From NCBI GenBank assembly GCA_029945725.1, contig JAQSDB010000011.1, positions 496,001 through 560,000 of the forward strand: a DNA stretch of 64,000 nucleotides. The letters are read 5' to 3'. The stretch is from a bacterium (GTDB lineage: Bacteria > Pseudomonadota > Gammaproteobacteria > Pseudomonadales > Moraxellaceae). This document shows positions 1-9,905 of the stretch, in pieces. Both the position numbers and the translations under genes were made by a program. The notes below the pieces were generated by a model that ran no database searches, was not told the DNA's origin, and saw nothing but the letters and a program-made list of their open reading frames with translations. The number at the start of each line of letters is the position of its first letter. Position 1 is the first letter of the stretch.

Positions 1-53
1 AAGCTGCACATTAAAACCAGAAGCAATCGTTCAAGCATGGCAATTCCATCAAG

Positions 54-86
54 AAAAAAAGGGGCAATGCCGGCAAGGCATGCCCC
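54..86 (-). terminator. Rho-independent terminator of the phospholipase-like gene
   Basis: Read on the minus strand, a GC-rich hairpin (GGGGCA paired with TGCCCC, extended by TGCC/GGCA with a one-base bulge) is followed directly by seven T. It lies 31 bases past the stop codon of the gene ending at 117, so it very likely ends that transcript. Confidence 0.8.
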
Positions 87-116
87 TGAACTTACCCAAA
101 AAGAAACCCTGATTTT

Positions 117-1136
117 TTAAAACCGTTCGGCCGCACGATTCAGTACACGCACTGCCATGGCAATGGCATGGGGAATCATGATTTTCGCCACATTCTTGCG
201 ATCATTGTCATCGGTGCTGGAAAGCACAATGCCGCCCTGTGAGTAGGAAATCGCGCCACCCTGGGTCAGCAGAGGACGCACGTCGGTCGCGGTCGTTGCC
301 ATCGGTGTGAAATCATTGAGGGCCGTAGTCACCAGTGCCGGGTCATTCAGCGTGTAGGTGTAGTAGTAGTCATTCACCCAGGTTTCCCAGCCGGCATGAT
401 TCAGGGCCGAGGTCGTCCAGGTGTGGTGCGGCTGCAACAGATCGGTCGTGTGCAGCACAAAACCGAGGCTTTGCACGGTCGGGCTGGCCAGGAACTGCTG
501 GAACCAGTACTGACCCAGGTTATCAATGGGTTCAAACGGCATGGTTTCGAAATCGGCGTACTGGCTGCGGGTTGAATAGCCACCCATGCGGTAATGCGCT
601 TCGGTATTGTCGTAGGCGTTGTACTTGGTGCTGTCACCGAACCAGCCTTTCAGGTTGCCCTTGCCGTCGTCGAGATAATCGCCGTACAGCCAGGAAGCGG
701 CCATGTTGTCGATATCACCCCATACCGTGAGCAGATGATAGTTGTAGCCACCAAAATCGTTGCCGTGCACATCCGGACCACGAGTCTGGTTCTGGAAATG
801 CCAGTAGGAGGTGTACTTGACGATGCTGGCACCCGCCCCCCAGACCGGAGCCAGCTGGCAACTGCCGGTAGAAGCGCCACAGATATAGGTATCGGCAAAA
901 TCATCGACGTCATAGGCACCCTGACCCAGCGCAGCCGCAAACTGGTCAATGGTGTAACCGGCCGCCGTGGCGCCGGCAAGGAGCTTGGCGTAGTTGGTCG
1001 TTGTCGGGTGGGTCTTCATGTAGTTGACGGCATCCATCGCGATGCGGCGATGCACTTCCTGGCTCCAGGCCTGGGCATCAACAGCCGTGCCCAGCAAAGC
1101 AGCCGTGGCGAGGAGAGCGAGAGCAGCTTTTTTCAT
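117..1136 (-). CDS. Secreted zinc-dependent phospholipase C / P1 nuclease-like protein
   Basis: Predicted exported hydrolase of 339 residues. Residues 1-23 form a signal peptide ending AQA, so the mature protein would begin at Trp24 (WSQEVH), as in the zinc phospholipase C / P1 nuclease fold where the mature N-terminal Trp is a zinc ligand. Other likely ligands are His29, His229 and Asp232 (HTTD), His247 and Glu251 (HAGWE, the HxxxE pattern). This metal constellation supports the fold; the substrate (phospholipid or nucleic acid) cannot be told. The gene is alone, with a terminator behind it and a 194-base gap in front that contains a CTGATT/AATCAG palindrome at 1197-1210. A GGGG-rich ribosome site precedes the ATG. 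Confidence 0.7.
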   Translation of the reverse strand: MKKAALALLATAALLGTAVDAQAWSQEVHRRIAMDAVNYMKTHPTTTNYAKLLAGATAAGYTIDQFAAALGQGAYDVDDFADTYICGASTGSCQLAPVWGAGASIVKYTSYWHFQNQTRGPDVHGNDFGGYNYHLLTVWGDIDNMAASWLYGDYLDDGKGNLKGWFGDSTKYNAYDNTEAHYRMGGYSTRSQYADFETMPFEPIDNLGQYWFQQFLASPTVQSLGFVLHTTDLLQPHHTWTTSALNHAGWETWVNDYYYTYTLNDPALVTTALNDFTPMATTATDVRPLLTQGGAISYSQGGIVLSSTDDNDRKNVAKIMIPHAIAMAVRVLNRAAERF

Positions 1137-1330
1137 GACAGACCCCTGTTTGTTTTTTTATAAGGCACGCGGGTGTGTACTGCTCCGCGAATGTCACTGA
1201 TTGTAATCAGACCTGATGACAACATAAGGACAGCTGCGGACATGCAGTGGACATATTCTGACCACAACCGGCGCCGAACCTTGTCAACAGATTCCTCCGC
1301 TACGGACCGGGGCTTGACGCCGCCGCAAGC

Positions 1331-2653
1331 TCAACCCCGATAAAAGCGCGAGTTGCTGCGGCCCGAGCTTTTGGCCTGGTACATGGCCGTATCGGCACAC
1401 TTGAGGAGATCCTGGGGATTGGTGGAGTCGTCGGGATAGATGGAAATGCCGATGCTGGTGCCTATCTGGATCATGCTGCCTTCCACATCCACCACCCGGG
1501 CAAAGGCCTGCAAAATCTTGCCGGATACCAGACTGGCGGCACGGCGCGGTTCACTGCTGGCCAGCACAATCACAAACTCGTCACCGCCAAGGCGCGCCAC
1601 GATATCGACATCGCGAGAGCTTTCCCGCAGACGGTTGGCCGCTGCCTTCAGCACCAGATCGCCAATATGATGACCGCGGGTGTCATTGATTTCCTTGAAG
1701 CGGTCAAGATCGATATAGAGCAGCGCCAGACTGGTTTCCTGGCGATTGGCTTCCGCCACCCGCGCATTCAGCAAATGTTCGAACTCGGCCCGGTTACAAA
1801 GACCGGTCAGGCTGTCCAGCGTCGCCTTTCGGGTCAGCGCCTTTTCATTATGACGACGCGAAGAAACATCCCGGAACACCACGACCAGACCGGCCATCCC
1901 CTGACGGGCATGTTCATCCGGTTGCAGGGGGCTGGCTGAAATTTCCACCGCCACATCCACGCCATCACGACGCAGAAACAGGTCATCGCGTGCGGTGCGC
2001 TCGCCACGGGCGCAGGACGCCACCAGTTCGGCCAGATGCCAGTCGGCCGGCTCGCCACTCTCACCATAGAGGACAAAAATATCACTGAGGCGGCGCCCTA
2101 TCAGATCCTTGAAAGAAGCACTCAGCAGGCGCTCTGCCGTTGGATTGGCATAAAACACATTGCCGCTCTGGGTAATGCCCAGCAAACCCTCGCTCAGGGA
2201 ACTCAGCAGAATCTGGTTATTGTCACGCTCTTCCTGCAACAGGCGCAGGCTTTCACGCAGGCTGCGATTCTTGCGATCCAGCTCGAGAAAGACCCGCACC
2301 TTGCTGCGCAGTATTTCCGGCTCAAGCGGCTTGAACAGGTAATCGACGGCACCCGTTTCATAGCCGCGAAAAATATAGCGCTGCTCTTTACTCAGGGCCG
2401 TGAGAAAAATAATCGGGGTGGATTCCGTGCGCGGATTGCTGCGCATGATCTCGGCAACCTCAAAACCGTCAAGCATGGGCATTTGCACGTCAAGCAGAAC
2501 CAGGGCGAAATCGCGCTGCAGCAATATCTTGAGCGCTTCCTGGCCGGAGGTCGCTTTCACCAGCTCGACAGGTTCTCCGTCAAATATCGCCTCCATGGCA
2601 ATAAGATTACTGGACTGATCATCAACAACAAGAATGGCGGGGTGCGAAATCAT
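1331..2653 (-). CDS. Response regulator diguanylate cyclase (REC-PAS-GGDEF)
   Basis: 440-residue cytoplasmic protein predicted to make cyclic di-GMP from GTP under control of phosphorylation. A receiver domain (about 4-122) carries the acidic pair Asp11/Asp12, the phospho-acceptor Asp55 (LVLLD) and Lys108. A short coiled coil (about 128-148) leads to a PAS domain (about 150-265). The GGDEF domain (275-440) has an intact GGDEF at 356-360, and RxxD (Arg347, Asp350) five residues before it, the usual product-inhibition I-site. No partner kinase is adjacent. The large HD-GYP protein 1.3 kb away would break down the same messenger. The ribosome site is weak, so the start is not certain. Confidence 0.9.
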   Translation of the reverse strand: MISHPAILVVDDQSSNLIAMEAIFDGEPVELVKATSGQEALKILLQRDFALVLLDVQMPMLDGFEVAEIMRSNPRTESTPIIFLTALSKEQRYIFRGYETGAVDYLFKPLEPEILRSKVRVFLELDRKNRSLRESLRLLQEERDNNQILLSSLSEGLLGITQSGNVFYANPTAERLLSASFKDLIGRRLSDIFVLYGESGEPADWHLAELVASCARGERTARDDLFLRRDGVDVAVEISASPLQPDEHARQGMAGLVVVFRDVSSRRHNEKALTRKATLDSLTGLCNRAEFEHLLNARVAEANRQETSLALLYIDLDRFKEINDTRGHHIGDLVLKAAANRLRESSRDVDIVARLGGDEFVIVLASSEPRRAASLVSGKILQAFARVVDVEGSMIQIGTSIGISIYPDDSTNPQDLLKCADTAMYQAKSSGRSNSRFYRG

Positions 2654-3123
2654 GAAATGGGCTGCCTTGCCTGCAGTAATTGCCGCTCAAAATGTGAACC
2701 GCTTCACGCATCATGCCATGTGGCCTAATTGACCATAAGAGGCTGCCCATGGTGAAACCTGCTGTTCGTCTGCCGTTTTCGACCCGGTATCGGCTACCGC
2801 CCAGGCAAACACGCCATTGCCCGGATTTCATACGAAGCAGGCATGACGCCTGCCTGGCGCAATATGCCCTGGCGGAATGGTCAGTCAATTGGGAAAGCTG
2901 CTCCCCTCGAAATCGGGGACAATGCCGAATCCGCGCAAGAGCCTGTGGCGGAGAAGCTCCGGACGTTAAAGCGGTTCGCGAGAAAGATCTGGCAGGGAAA
3001 GCATAGCGAAAAACATGACCGGCGTTTACATGGCGGCCGCCGTGATCATCACACGACAATCACGCAGCCATCACATGCGATGCTGCAAGAAAACACAGAT
3101 AAAACAAGAGACAACGTTTTCAA
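2654..3123. other. 470-base gap without a supported gene
   Basis: Reading frames on both strands here are short, lack ribosome sites and read as low-quality peptides. I looked for a cyclic di-GMP riboswitch because of the flanking genes and found no match to the conserved core that I could defend. Several GC-rich inverted repeats are present (for example near 2810-2865), so a structured RNA is not excluded. Confidence 0.4.
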
Positions 3124-3345
3124 TCAGTTCCTTACACGCTCTACCTGAAGCTGGCTCTCAAGAGCGGACATCACTCTTACCCTGTCACCGGGCGCATAGG
3201 GGCCCGAAGGGATTTTCCAGACGGCACTGGCGATGCCGATGCAGTAATTCCCGCCGCTATCGGGCAATCCAAGCACAAATGAACGGCCTACCGGCACGGT
3301 CTCTGCGGCATTCTGGCTAAAGGTGTCATAAGCGACTGCTGGCAT
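3124..3345 (-). CDS. Small orphan protein, 73 residues
   Basis: I do not recognise this protein. The start at 3345 (MPAVAYDTF) is chosen because the motif GAGGAGAG sits about seven bases before this ATG; the longer frame beginning at 3360 would place that site inside the coding region. The product is soluble, has one Cys (GGNYCIG), and a C-terminal stretch (PGDRVRVMSALESQLQVERV) that looks like beta strands of a small barrel, such as an OB or NfeD-like fold, though this is only an impression. It lies between a cyclic di-GMP synthase and a phosphodiesterase, with long non-coding flanks, so it is probably a single-gene unit. Confidence 0.55.
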   Translation of the reverse strand: MPAVAYDTFSQNAAETVPVGRSFVLGLPDSGGNYCIGIASAVWKIPSGPYAPGDRVRVMSALESQLQVERVRN

Positions 3346-3929
3346 GATTACTCTCCTCATATTCCGGGCTTAAAACCCCATTACGCGCTGCACAACACGC
3401 CATGGCGCACAGTGAAACAGCCTAGCTCCTCACAGTTCCAAGAATTCCACTCTCCGACGAGGTGTGCAAGATTGACATTTGAAAAGAACCGGAAGCACCG
3501 ATTTTCCTTGAAAATAAATCATGAGCGGTGCTGATATCAGACAAAATTAATCGTTAAAAAGTTGTTGACTCGTGAATTTTAACCCATAAAAAAATCTGAA
3601 AACCTCCATTAGTGAACAATACCCCTATCAATGGAATTTTTATTCATAACGCAATAACAGCAAATACATATAACGCATTTAACCCGTACAAATTGACTGG
3701 TTCTCTCCAGTCGCACTTCCTGCCTGTCACCACCAGCCGCCTTGCGCGCGCCAGCGGAGGGCACCGCCTGAAAAACCGAAAAGCCCACCCGCGCCCAACT
3801 GACTCGAAAAATATCTTTACCCCGGAAAAATCGCGGAATTGATTCAGCCCGAAACCGGGCACGCGGCTAAACGGCGAGGGAATCAACAACGACAGACAGC
3901 AGCCCTGCCAGGCCCGCAGAGAGCAAGAC
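3346..3929. other. 584-base AT-rich gap, probable promoter region
   Basis: No gene is supported. The stretch 3470-3720 is clearly richer in A and T than the surrounding coding DNA (runs of A and T, TTGACT near 3565, TTAAAAAG). It should hold the promoter of the small gene starting at 3345 and may be a remnant or a binding region for nucleoid proteins. Short frames at 3612-3842 and 3644-3937 have no ribosome site and are rejected. Confidence 0.4.
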
Positions 3930-6900
3930 CTAAACATCGGGAATGACGAAGCCCTTCTCGCGGAACAAGCGCAGGCAGGCCGCCACTGCTACCGGGTCAT
4001 AGGCAGTGCCCGTGCCGCGCTCAATCTCGGCCAGTGCCTTGTCAATGCCGAGACCGGGACGATAGGGGCGATGCGATGCCATCGATTCGACAACATCAGC
4101 GACAGCAATGATGCGGGCCTCCAGAATGATGTCGTCGCCTTTCAATCCCTGGGGATAGCCACTGCCATCAATCCGTTCGTGATGCTGGTGCGCAATGTTT
4201 GCCACAGGCCAGGGGAAGTCGACCCCCTTAAGGATGTCATACCCGGCCTGGACATGTTGCTGGACCAAGCCGTATTCAACCGGTGTCAGCCTGGTGGGTT
4301 TGGCCAGGATTTCAGCAGGCACGATCATTTTTCCAACATCATGCAGATAGCCGCCGATCCGCAAGCCGTCCAGCTGATCCTCTCCCAGACCCATTTCACG
4401 GCCTATCGCCACGGCAATTTCAGCAACGCGCCGCTCGTGGCCGGCGGTATACGGGTCGCGCATTTCACTCAGGGTATTGGCGAGGCCGACCGTCTGCAGG
4501 AAGGTGTGTTCCAGTTGCCTGGCATAGCGCCTGATCTGGTCTTCAGCCACCTTGCGGTCGGAGGTGTCCTGCATCAGGCCAATGATGGCTGGACGGGACT
4601 GGTAATTGGCGTTGACGGTATTGACGCCCACTTCCACGAGCGAGCCGTCCTGTCGCAACGCACTGACGAGCAATTCGGCTGACTTCAGCTCATGGTGGAT
4701 GAGTTTGCGATAGGTCTGCTGCACATAATCCCTGTCTTTTGCAGCAATCACGTCAAGAAGCGGCAAGCCGATCAGCTCGCTACTGTCCGCATAGCCAAGG
4801 ATCTGGGCGGCACGCGGATTGATGTAAACAATCCGGTGATCCTGAAGGATGAATGCCCCGGCAATGGACTGCTCAACCAGAACACGGAAGCGCTGTTCCG
4901 ACTCGATCAGCGTCGCCTGATAGGCGTCGGCCTGTTTGAGTGCATCGATCCGGTCCAGTGCATAACTGATGCTCGCGCCAATCTGCTCCAGCAGTTTGCG
5001 TGTTTCACTGTCAAACCAGCCACTGATGGATGAGTAGAACGTCAATGCCCCGATCGGCTGCTGGTTGCGGCAAACCGGAACCGCCGCAGAAGCCGCCCAG
5101 CCATAGCGCCGCGCGCGCTCATGCCAGGCCGCAGTAAGCGGACTTTTCTGGAAGTCGTCGATCCAGACCGGCCGGTTTTCGCGTGTGGCAGTACCGGTGG
5201 GGCCGCGGCCATGCTCATCATCGGCACGCACGGATATGTTGATGCTTTCCAGATAGTCCTGGCCTTCACCGGCCGCATGCACGGGAAAAATACGCCCGCT
5301 GGCCGGGTCGGCCAGGCCTATCCAGGCCAGCTTCATGCCGCCCTGCTCGACGACCAGGGTACAGATTCTTGCGAAGAGCTCGTCTTGCGTTAAGCACTGA
5401 ACGATGGCCAGGTTGCATCCGCTCAGCATGACATAGAGATGGGTCAGGTTTTCTATACGCAGATGGTCGAGCTTGCGCTCCGTGATGTCGGCGAACGTAC
5501 CCTGTGTCGCGAAGATGGCGCCCTTGGCGTCACGCGCCGCCTCGCCCTGCACCAGAGCCCATCCCCGTGTCTGGTCAGGGCGGGTGAACTCCACTTCAAG
5601 CTCGTACGGAACTCCATCCCGGATCGTTGTGGATACGGCGGCCGCTAGCCTTTCGTAGCTGTCCGTGGTGAATATCCGGCGTTGCTCGGCGAAGCCTGGC
5701 GGCGGTCCATCCGGGTCAAGCCCGAGAATGCGGTAAAGCTCAGGGGTCCATACCAGCTTTCTCGTCGCCTCGTCATGCCTCCAGCTGCCCATTCGCGCAA
5801 TGCGCTGTGCCTCCAGGAGTTCGGCATGATTTTTCTGAAGCGCGACCTCCTGCTGCTTGCTTGCCTCAATGTCCCGCTGGGTGCCGATCAGGCGCAGGGG
5901 CTCCCCGCCCTTGTTGCGGCTGACCACGATGCCACGGTCCAGTGTCCACACGTAGCTGCCGTCCTTGCGCTGCATGCGGTGTTCACTGACGTAGACCGTG
6001 GCCTTGCCATCCAGACAGGCTTGCAGTGCAGCGAGGGCCTGTTTTTTGTCATCAGGATGAATGCGTTTCTTCCACTCTTCTACGGATGAGCCTATTTCAT
6101 TTTCTGAAAACCCTAGCATTTCTCGCCACCGGGCAGAATAAAGCACGGTGTCTGTTGGGATATACCAGTCCCAGAGTCCGTCCCCTGTGCCCTCAACGGC
6201 AAAGCGCCACCTGAATTCACTCTCCTGCAACAACTTCTCGCGCTCCCGAATCGCTGCGGTAAGTCTGCTGGCGATGAGGTCTGCGTGTTTCAGGGTGTTC
6301 GTCAGCGCAAGCATCAGGCCCAGCAGCAGCGCCGTGGTGATGAGCCCTGCCCCCAGCGTCAGCCAAGCGGGCCTGTAATCGAGACCGGGCGCATTCGCCA
6401 TGCGATCGAATTCCAGAGTCCAGACATGGCCATGGAAGTCGATGCGGCGCAGCTGATGGAAAGGCGACGGGGGAAAGGGGACGTCGGTGAGCAGGCTGTC
6501 GAAAATCCGGGTGACTGGCGTTATCCGGCTGCCATCGTAAATGTGCAGATCCACATAACGTCCTTCCCGGCTTTCCCAGTGGCGCAGGATGCCTGACATC
6601 AGGTCAGTCATCCGGTAAGGACTATAGGTCCAGCCCAGCAGGGCCTGGCGTCTCTGCTCCACGCTCGTCACCGGCATGTTTTTTCGGTAGACCGGCACAT
6701 ACATCAGCGTGCCAGACTGCCCGTTCGCATCAGCTTCCTGAACCAGGCGCACCTTCCCCGACAATGTGGCATGGCCTGAATCCCGTGCCTGCTCCATAGC
6801 GGCACGCCGTACCGGCTCGGAAAACATGTCATAACCAAAGGCGCGCAGGTTGATGCCCGTGAAAGGCTCGAGATAGACAACCGGGCTGTATTGCTGGCGC

Positions 6901-7304
6901 AGCCCTGCGGGTCTTGGCTGGTAACCGGCAAAGCCCTCGCCCCGTATTGCCGCAATGTGGCTGGCCAGCTGCCGTGGCTGAATGAGCGGTGCGAAGCCAA
7001 TGCCCTGGACACCGGGAACAATGTTTTCGGCATCGACCTTTTGCACGAACCGGTGCCATTGCTGGCGATCAATAGTGCCGCCGGCCTCGAAAAGCGCAGC
7101 ACCGCCACGCAGGATCAGTTCGTAGGACTCAAGGCGCTCACGAACCTTGATCGCGACCTGATCGGCAGAAAAAGAGAAGGCCTGGATGGCCTCATCCTGA
7201 ATACCGTGGCGCACCTGAAGGGTAGCTAGCATGCTTGCCAGCAAGCCCAGCGCGATTACCAGCCAGACCAGCAGCAGTTGTTTCGATCGGTAGCCTTGAA
7301 GCAT
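3930..7304 (-). CDS. CHASE-PAS-PAS-GAF-PAS-HD-GYP sensor phosphodiesterase
   Basis: Membrane sensor of 1124 residues expected to hydrolyse cyclic di-GMP. Order: membrane segment (9-29), periplasmic CHASE domain (about 40-300, typical PVYLEPFTG-like core), second membrane segment (314-336), PAS with PAC (360-482), second PAS (495-612), GAF (620-790), third PAS (798-918) and HD-GYP (920-1120). The catalytic motifs are intact: HD at 988-989 in YLHDVGK, and HHERIDGSGYP with GYP at 1049-1051. The GAF and PAS array suggests several cytosolic signals are integrated. No GGDEF domain is fused; the separate GGDEF protein upstream at 1331-2653 may balance it. AGG four bases before the ATG supports the start. 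Confidence 0.9.
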   Translation of the reverse strand: MLQGYRSKQLLLVWLVIALGLLASMLATLQVRHGIQDEAIQAFSFSADQVAIKVRERLESYELILRGGAALFEAGGTIDRQQWHRFVQKVDAENIVPGVQGIGFAPLIQPRQLASHIAAIRGEGFAGYQPRPAGLRQQYSPVVYLEPFTGINLRAFGYDMFSEPVRRAAMEQARDSGHATLSGKVRLVQEADANGQSGTLMYVPVYRKNMPVTSVEQRRQALLGWTYSPYRMTDLMSGILRHWESREGRYVDLHIYDGSRITPVTRIFDSLLTDVPFPPSPFHQLRRIDFHGHVWTLEFDRMANAPGLDYRPAWLTLGAGLITTALLLGLMLALTNTLKHADLIASRLTAAIREREKLLQESEFRWRFAVEGTGDGLWDWYIPTDTVLYSARWREMLGFSENEIGSSVEEWKKRIHPDDKKQALAALQACLDGKATVYVSEHRMQRKDGSYVWTLDRGIVVSRNKGGEPLRLIGTQRDIEASKQQEVALQKNHAELLEAQRIARMGSWRHDEATRKLVWTPELYRILGLDPDGPPPGFAEQRRIFTTDSYERLAAAVSTTIRDGVPYELEVEFTRPDQTRGWALVQGEAARDAKGAIFATQGTFADITERKLDHLRIENLTHLYVMLSGCNLAIVQCLTQDELFARICTLVVEQGGMKLAWIGLADPASGRIFPVHAAGEGQDYLESINISVRADDEHGRGPTGTATRENRPVWIDDFQKSPLTAAWHERARRYGWAASAAVPVCRNQQPIGALTFYSSISGWFDSETRKLLEQIGASISYALDRIDALKQADAYQATLIESEQRFRVLVEQSIAGAFILQDHRIVYINPRAAQILGYADSSELIGLPLLDVIAAKDRDYVQQTYRKLIHHELKSAELLVSALRQDGSLVEVGVNTVNANYQSRPAIIGLMQDTSDRKVAEDQIRRYARQLEHTFLQTVGLANTLSEMRDPYTAGHERRVAEIAVAIGREMGLGEDQLDGLRIGGYLHDVGKMIVPAEILAKPTRLTPVEYGLVQQHVQAGYDILKGVDFPWPVANIAHQHHERIDGSGYPQGLKGDDIILEARIIAVADVVESMASHRPYRPGLGIDKALAEIERGTGTAYDPVAVAACLRLFREKGFVIPDV

Positions 7305-7665
7305 GAGCCTGCCTGTTATGGAGCGCTGCGTTCGAAATTCAGGGTGTGATCAATCCCGTCAGGGATGGTTAGTTCTAGTTGTTTTTACAGGGTAAAGCCA
7401 GACAACACAGGCTTGTGCCGTAAAAGGCGTGGTGGATGCACGATTGCCGGCTGCTGCCGGGAACCCGGGGTAAAGAAGCGGTTGTCCGGACTCGACTTTC
7501 TGCCCATGAACGAGACCGGCAAGCCTGTTCCGGATACCCGGCTGCCGCCTGTTTGCTGCGGCGCAAGCCGTGAGGAATGGAGTGCAACCATCGCCAGACG
7601 ACAGGCGTCGGGCGAACAGGCAACGAATATTTCCGGCTGTTTTTCTGAAAAGTTTCCGGCGCCAT
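7305..7665. other. Gap with no supported gene
   Basis: The region between the HD-GYP start and the tRNA terminator shows no convincing frame, repeat or RNA. It presumably contains the promoter of the HD-GYP gene. Confidence 0.4.
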
Positions 7666-7706
7666 GAAAAACAAAAACCCGCAAGGCCGAAGGCATTGCG
7701 GGTTTT
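7666..7706 (-). terminator. Rho-independent terminator after tRNA-Val
   Basis: On the minus strand, AAAACCCGCAA pairs with TTGCGGGTTTT around a TTCG-containing loop, then TGTTTTTC follows. It starts 17 bases after the encoded CCA of the tRNA and ends that transcript. Confidence 0.85.
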
Positions 7707-7722
7707 GTAGGGCTACCTGAAT

Positions 7723-7799
7723 TGGTAGGCGCAACTGGACTCGAACCAGCGACCCCCACCATGTCAAGGTGGTGCTCTAACCAGCTGAGCTATGCGCCT
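7723..7799 (-). tRNA. tRNA-Val (anticodon GAC)
   Basis: 77-base cloverleaf on the minus strand. The acceptor stem AGGCGCA pairs with TGCGCCT, followed by discriminator A and an encoded CCA. The anticodon stem CCACC/GGTGG holds the loop TTGACAT, giving anticodon GAC, which reads GUC and GUU valine codons. The T arm has TTCGAGT with stem GCTGG/CCAGT. The gene stands alone with its own terminator. Confidence 0.96.
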
Positions 7800-7874
7800 G
7801 GGGTCGTCACTGCAGCATGACTGCCGGCAGAGAGGCGCGCATCTTACTGAATCGCTTCCCGCGTTTCAAGGAAT

Positions 7875-9905
7875 TCAACGCATGATTGTCTGGCCGCGTG
7901 CCAGCCGACGCAGCCGCTTTTCCAGCAGCCTGTTACTCTTGCCGGGCGGACGGTAGCGCAAGGCCATATAGACCGCCGCAAACTCGTCGGCTTCAGCCGC
8001 CAGAGCAGGTACCGTGTCGGCCACGCGACGGGCAAAGGCCTGAGGCCCCTCGCCTGCTTCACGGATAACACCACGCCGTGCCATGCGCTCGCAATAATGC
8101 AGGTAGGCCTTGTCGAGCGGATGCTGCTCACGGCGATGCCCCCGCAAGGTCCACAGGAACAGCAGGCCGGCCGTGATGCCAAGTGCAGCGCCCATGACGG
8201 CCAGGCGCCGCATGAGGCCGCTATCACCCAGCAGCCGCATCATGAAGCCCTGCTGTGTTTCGCTGTCATAGCCCAGCACATCGCGATGCCAGCGATAATT
8301 CACGTAATCCGAAAGCTGGCGCAGGTTTTTGAACAGGCGGTAATTGTTGTAGCGCACCGCACTCATGCCGGAGTCGCCCCAGTAGGCCGGATTGTTTGCC
8401 AGCTGCGGCGCCCCGCGCTGGATACGATCAGGCGCCACCGCCGAGGTCGGGTCCACGCTGATCCAGCCATGCCCCGGCAACCAGACCTCTGCCCAGGCAT
8501 GGGCGTCAAGCTGGCGCACCAGCCAGTAATTGGCCAAAGGGCTCTTTTCCCCGCCCTGGTAACCCGCGACGACACGTGCCGGAATGCCGGCGGCGCGCAT
8601 CAGGAATACAAAGCTGGAGGCATAGTGCTCGCAGAAGCCGCGTCGCGTACGGAACAGGAAATCATCGATGCGGTTTTCGCCCAGAACCGGTGGCTGCAAG
8701 GTGTAGAAAAAGCGTTCCTGGCGGAACCAGTCCAGCACATCGCGCACATACTTTTCCTGCGAACCGGAACCGTTCAGCCAGCGCCGTGCCATCTCGCGGG
8801 TTTGCGGATTACCGCTGGCAGGCAACTGCAGGGACTGGTGTCGCATCCACGCCGGCAACACCCCGGCATCGACATTACGCTCAGGCCATGATTCCACGGC
8901 ATAAGACAGCCGCTCATAAACAGGCTTGTTGTAAACCAGACGATAATCACGGGTGAGCCCGACGCCACTCGTCACCGACGTCGGCAAGGCCAGTGCAAAC
9001 AACCAGGGCTGGTCGGTAGCCTCCAGCGTCACGCGATATTTCACCACGGCGCCTGATTTTTCCGCAGACACCCATGGCGGCAGAGCAGCCACAGATGGAA
9101 CGGCGGAGGTTAAACCACTCATGGTTTCATCCTGACTCCAGCGCTGCCCGTCAAAATAGGTAAACACGAGACCGCGCCAGTAAAGCTGGCTGGACGGCGG
9201 AACCGGCCCCTGGAACTCCACACGAAATGCAGCCGCCGAGGATTCACTGAGACTTGAAATATCACCGGGACTCATGGAGTCCGACATGCCGGTACGACCA
9301 CTGCCTTGCGAAAAATTGAGCGTCCATAACGGCGGCAGGCGCGGGAAAAAAACAAACAGCACCAGCATGAGCGGCACTGCCTGCAGCATCAGCACACCGG
9401 CCCTGCGCAAGGTCAGCCCTGGCCCGGCGCTTTCACGCTGCTGCAGGGACAACAAGGCGGCCAGAATGATCACGCTGGCCACTGCCACATAAAGCGTCAG
9501 CAAAAAGGATTGCGAAAACAGGAAGGCCGTCGCCAGCACAAAGAAACCCAGAATGGCCGAGATAAAAAAATCACGCTGATCGCGCGACTCCAGCATTTTC
9601 AGCACAACGCAGAGCAACAGAAAGGAAACACCGCCTTCCGGCCCCAGAAAGGTTCGGTGCGAATAAAAAACACCCGCCATGCCGGCACCCAGCAACAGCA
9701 CGCGCAGGAAGGCTCCGGGGGCAGGCAGGCGCGACTCCAGCCAGGGCAGTCTCCAGCAACAGGCCAGTACCACCAGCGCACTCAGCCACGGCGGCAAGCG
9801 GTCCATTTGCGGCGCCACGACCGCCAGCAAGGCCAGCAACTGCCAGTAACGCGCCGCCCGTGGCGGAAGAGACCCGGGCCCTGTCGTCGCGACTGTCGTT
9901 GCCAT
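7875..9905 (-). CDS. TgpA-type membrane transglutaminase (DUF3488-transglutaminase-DUF4129)
   Basis: 676-residue inner-membrane protein. The N-terminal third (about 18-190) has about six hydrophobic segments. The transglutaminase-like core in the periplasm has the catalytic triad Cys425 (RRGFCEHYA), His469 (DAHAWAEVW) and Asp485 (VDPTSA). Another membrane helix lies near 568-585 and a DUF4129-like tail ends the protein. In Pseudomonas the homologue TgpA is reported as essential, with unknown substrate. It is the third gene of a MoxR-DUF58-TgpA operon, and its ATG shares one base with the stop of the DUF58 gene (TGATG), so translation is probably coupled. Confidence 0.9.
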   Translation of the reverse strand: MATTVATTGPGSLPPRAARYWQLLALLAVVAPQMDRLPPWLSALVVLACCWRLPWLESRLPAPGAFLRVLLLGAGMAGVFYSHRTFLGPEGGVSFLLLCVVLKMLESRDQRDFFISAILGFFVLATAFLFSQSFLLTLYVAVASVIILAALLSLQQRESAGPGLTLRRAGVLMLQAVPLMLVLFVFFPRLPPLWTLNFSQGSGRTGMSDSMSPGDISSLSESSAAAFRVEFQGPVPPSSQLYWRGLVFTYFDGQRWSQDETMSGLTSAVPSVAALPPWVSAEKSGAVVKYRVTLEATDQPWLFALALPTSVTSGVGLTRDYRLVYNKPVYERLSYAVESWPERNVDAGVLPAWMRHQSLQLPASGNPQTREMARRWLNGSGSQEKYVRDVLDWFRQERFFYTLQPPVLGENRIDDFLFRTRRGFCEHYASSFVFLMRAAGIPARVVAGYQGGEKSPLANYWLVRQLDAHAWAEVWLPGHGWISVDPTSAVAPDRIQRGAPQLANNPAYWGDSGMSAVRYNNYRLFKNLRQLSDYVNYRWHRDVLGYDSETQQGFMMRLLGDSGLMRRLAVMGAALGITAGLLFLWTLRGHRREQHPLDKAYLHYCERMARRGVIREAGEGPQAFARRVADTVPALAAEADEFAAVYMALRYRPPGKSNRLLEKRLRRLARGQTIMR

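Noticed and set aside
2654-3123. Cyclic di-GMP riboswitch between the two cyclic di-GMP genes
   Set aside because: Looked for the conserved GEMM core on both strands; only scattered short similarities were found.
3612-3842. Small plus-strand frame in the AT-rich gap
   Set aside because: No ribosome site and peptide composition looks like translated non-coding DNA.
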